From contig JADFXE010000028.1 of NCBI GenBank assembly GCA_015233705.1, positions 1 to 14,990 on the forward strand: a DNA stretch of 14,990 nucleotides, given 5' to 3'. Under the pieces are notes generated by a model. That model did no database searches. It was not told where the DNA came from and saw only the letters and a list, made by a program, of their open reading frames with translations. This DNA comes from Candidatus Omnitrophota bacterium (GTDB lineage Bacteria > Omnitrophota > Koll11 > Zapsychrales > Fredricksoniimonadaceae). Position numbers and translations under genes: made by a program. Shown here in pieces: positions 14,230 through 14,990 of the stretch (position 1 is its first letter; every line of letters starts with the position of its first letter).

Positions 14230-14990
14230 CTTTTCTTGTCGCCACTGCGAAACCGAGCCTGTTGGGGCCACGGTGTCGCAGTTGGCGGGATTAAAACCCT
14301 CATCTCGATCATTGATCGGGGTGGGGGTTTTCTCTTTTTCGGCCAGCACGGCCAATCCTTCCGGTTGGATATAGACGTTCATAATAATCTTGCTGTCATG
14401 GATCTCGATGTTCTGGATCAGGGCGCGGAGAAGGTCTTTCTGGGTTTCTGGCGGAACTTGGTCGATGTTCTCCATCAGGGTCTGGATGTTCTGGTGGATG
14501 TGTTCACCGGAGTGGGCGCTGATCTGTGCGGCCTTGCGGTCGTTTTCGAGTTTCTTGGTTTCCTCATCAAGGGTCGCGATCTCGTTTTCCATGGCGTTCA
14601 GTTTGTTTTTAAAGGTTGGGCCCTGGGCGATGTCGTTCTTCATGGCGATGTTGAGGAGGTTATCGCATTCATGGCGCAGGGTGTTCAGGCGGATCCGCTT
14701 CTCGTTTAAGACAACGTCAATTTCCTCGCACTTGATCTGGGATTCGCGGATGGCCGCACCGATCGCCCGGACGATGACTTCCTGATCCTTGGAGGCGCGC
14801 CGGAAATAGTCGAGGATCGCTTGGTCGAATACGGTTGCGGACACGCGCTTGCGTGAGCATCCTAAGCCTTGGCGCGACCGGCCGCATTCGTAATAATAAA
14901 ACTTCTTATCGCCTCTCCCGTTGGAGTGGACGCCTACCAAACTACTGCCGCAAGTTCCGCATCTGATGAGACCGGCCAAGAGATGTTCGT
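14221..14990 (-). CDS. Large serine recombinase, C-terminal part (runs off the window)
   Basis: The frame is open to the right edge of the window, so the N-terminal catalytic resolvase domain lies outside; only about 256 residues are visible. They begin EHLLAGLIRCGTCGSSL and continue to YYYECGRSRQGLGCSRKRV, a four-cysteine zinc ribbon of the kind found in large serine integrases. A coiled-coil-like, charge-rich stretch follows (LNEKRIRLNTLRHE, then KLNAMENEIATLDEETKKLE), then LLRALIQNIEIHDSKI, which is usual near the end of the family. The final codons and the TGA stop (14221-14223) lie inside tRNA-His. Such enzymes integrate and excise phages or conjugative elements. The TTG at 14979 is merely an internal Leu codon. 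Whether the N-terminal part is intact cannot be seen. Confidence 0.88.
   Translation of the reverse strand, partial: EHLLAGLIRCGTCGSSLVGVHSNGRGDKKFYYYECGRSRQGLGCSRKRVSATVFDQAILDYFRRASKDQEVIVRAIGAAIRESQIKCEEIDVVLNEKRIRLNTLRHECDNLLNIAMKNDIAQGPTFKNKLNAMENEIATLDEETKKLENDRKAAQISAHSGEHIHQNIQTLMENIDQVPPETQKDLLRALIQNIEIHDSKIIMNVYIQPEGLAVLAEKEKTPTPINDRDEGFNPANCDTVAPTGSVSQWRQEKGG

Noticed and set aside
14188..14785. Plus-strand open frames across the recombinase region
   Set aside because: The minus strand encodes a well-matched zinc ribbon and coiled coil; the plus-strand frames show no family features and one begins inside tRNA-His.

Overview
The window is bacterial DNA of fairly high G+C, with tightly packed operons, several non-AUG (TTG) start candidates and tRNA genes that lack an encoded CCA. 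An EI-Ntr (PtsP) homologue, undecaprenyl-phosphate-type glycosyltransferases, an AsmA-like envelope protein and a PHP-glycosyltransferase fusion suggest a Gram-negative, possibly uncultured lineage. Omnitrophota or a relative is my guess from gene style; no marker in the window proves it.

Layout. Positions 1-575 are a perfect 260-bp tandem repeat (about 2.2 copies). Each full unit carries a tRNA-Pro(UGG) and a large hairpin, and the third, partial copy stops at the base before the ptsP start codon. ptsP (576-2843) overlaps by 14 nt a PHP-domain/GT4 glycosyltransferase fusion (2830-5214). A 364-bp intergenic gap follows. It holds two long stems (17 of 18 bp, and 23 contiguous bp including four G·U pairs) whose loops are complementary to each other, which makes it a good candidate for an undescribed structured RNA. 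A plausible sigma70-type promoter then precedes a compact five-gene operon (5579-11315): GT-C-type membrane glycosyltransferase, polyprenyl-phosphate GT2, SAM methyltransferase, NDP-sugar 4,6-dehydratase-like SDR, and DegT/ArnB-type aminotransferase. Together these look like a pathway that makes an amino-deoxysugar, loads it on a polyprenyl-phosphate carrier and transfers it on the outer face of the inner membrane, analogous to but different from the Arn (L-Ara4N) pathway.

The right third is a patchwork of tRNA-linked material. A less GC-rich Fic gene (11542-12597) has a consensus -35/-10 promoter and nearly identical AT-rich repeats on both sides. tRNA-Arg(UCU) follows, with a broken copy of its 3' end about 200 bp downstream, resembling the scar of an integrated element. 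Then come an AsmA-like/DUF748-like envelope protein, tRNA-His(GUG), and on the minus strand the C-terminal part of a large serine recombinase whose stop codon lies inside the tRNA-His gene. That last gene probably marks one edge of an integrated element extending past the window.

All assignments come from reading motifs and base pairing by eye; no similarity or folding program was run.
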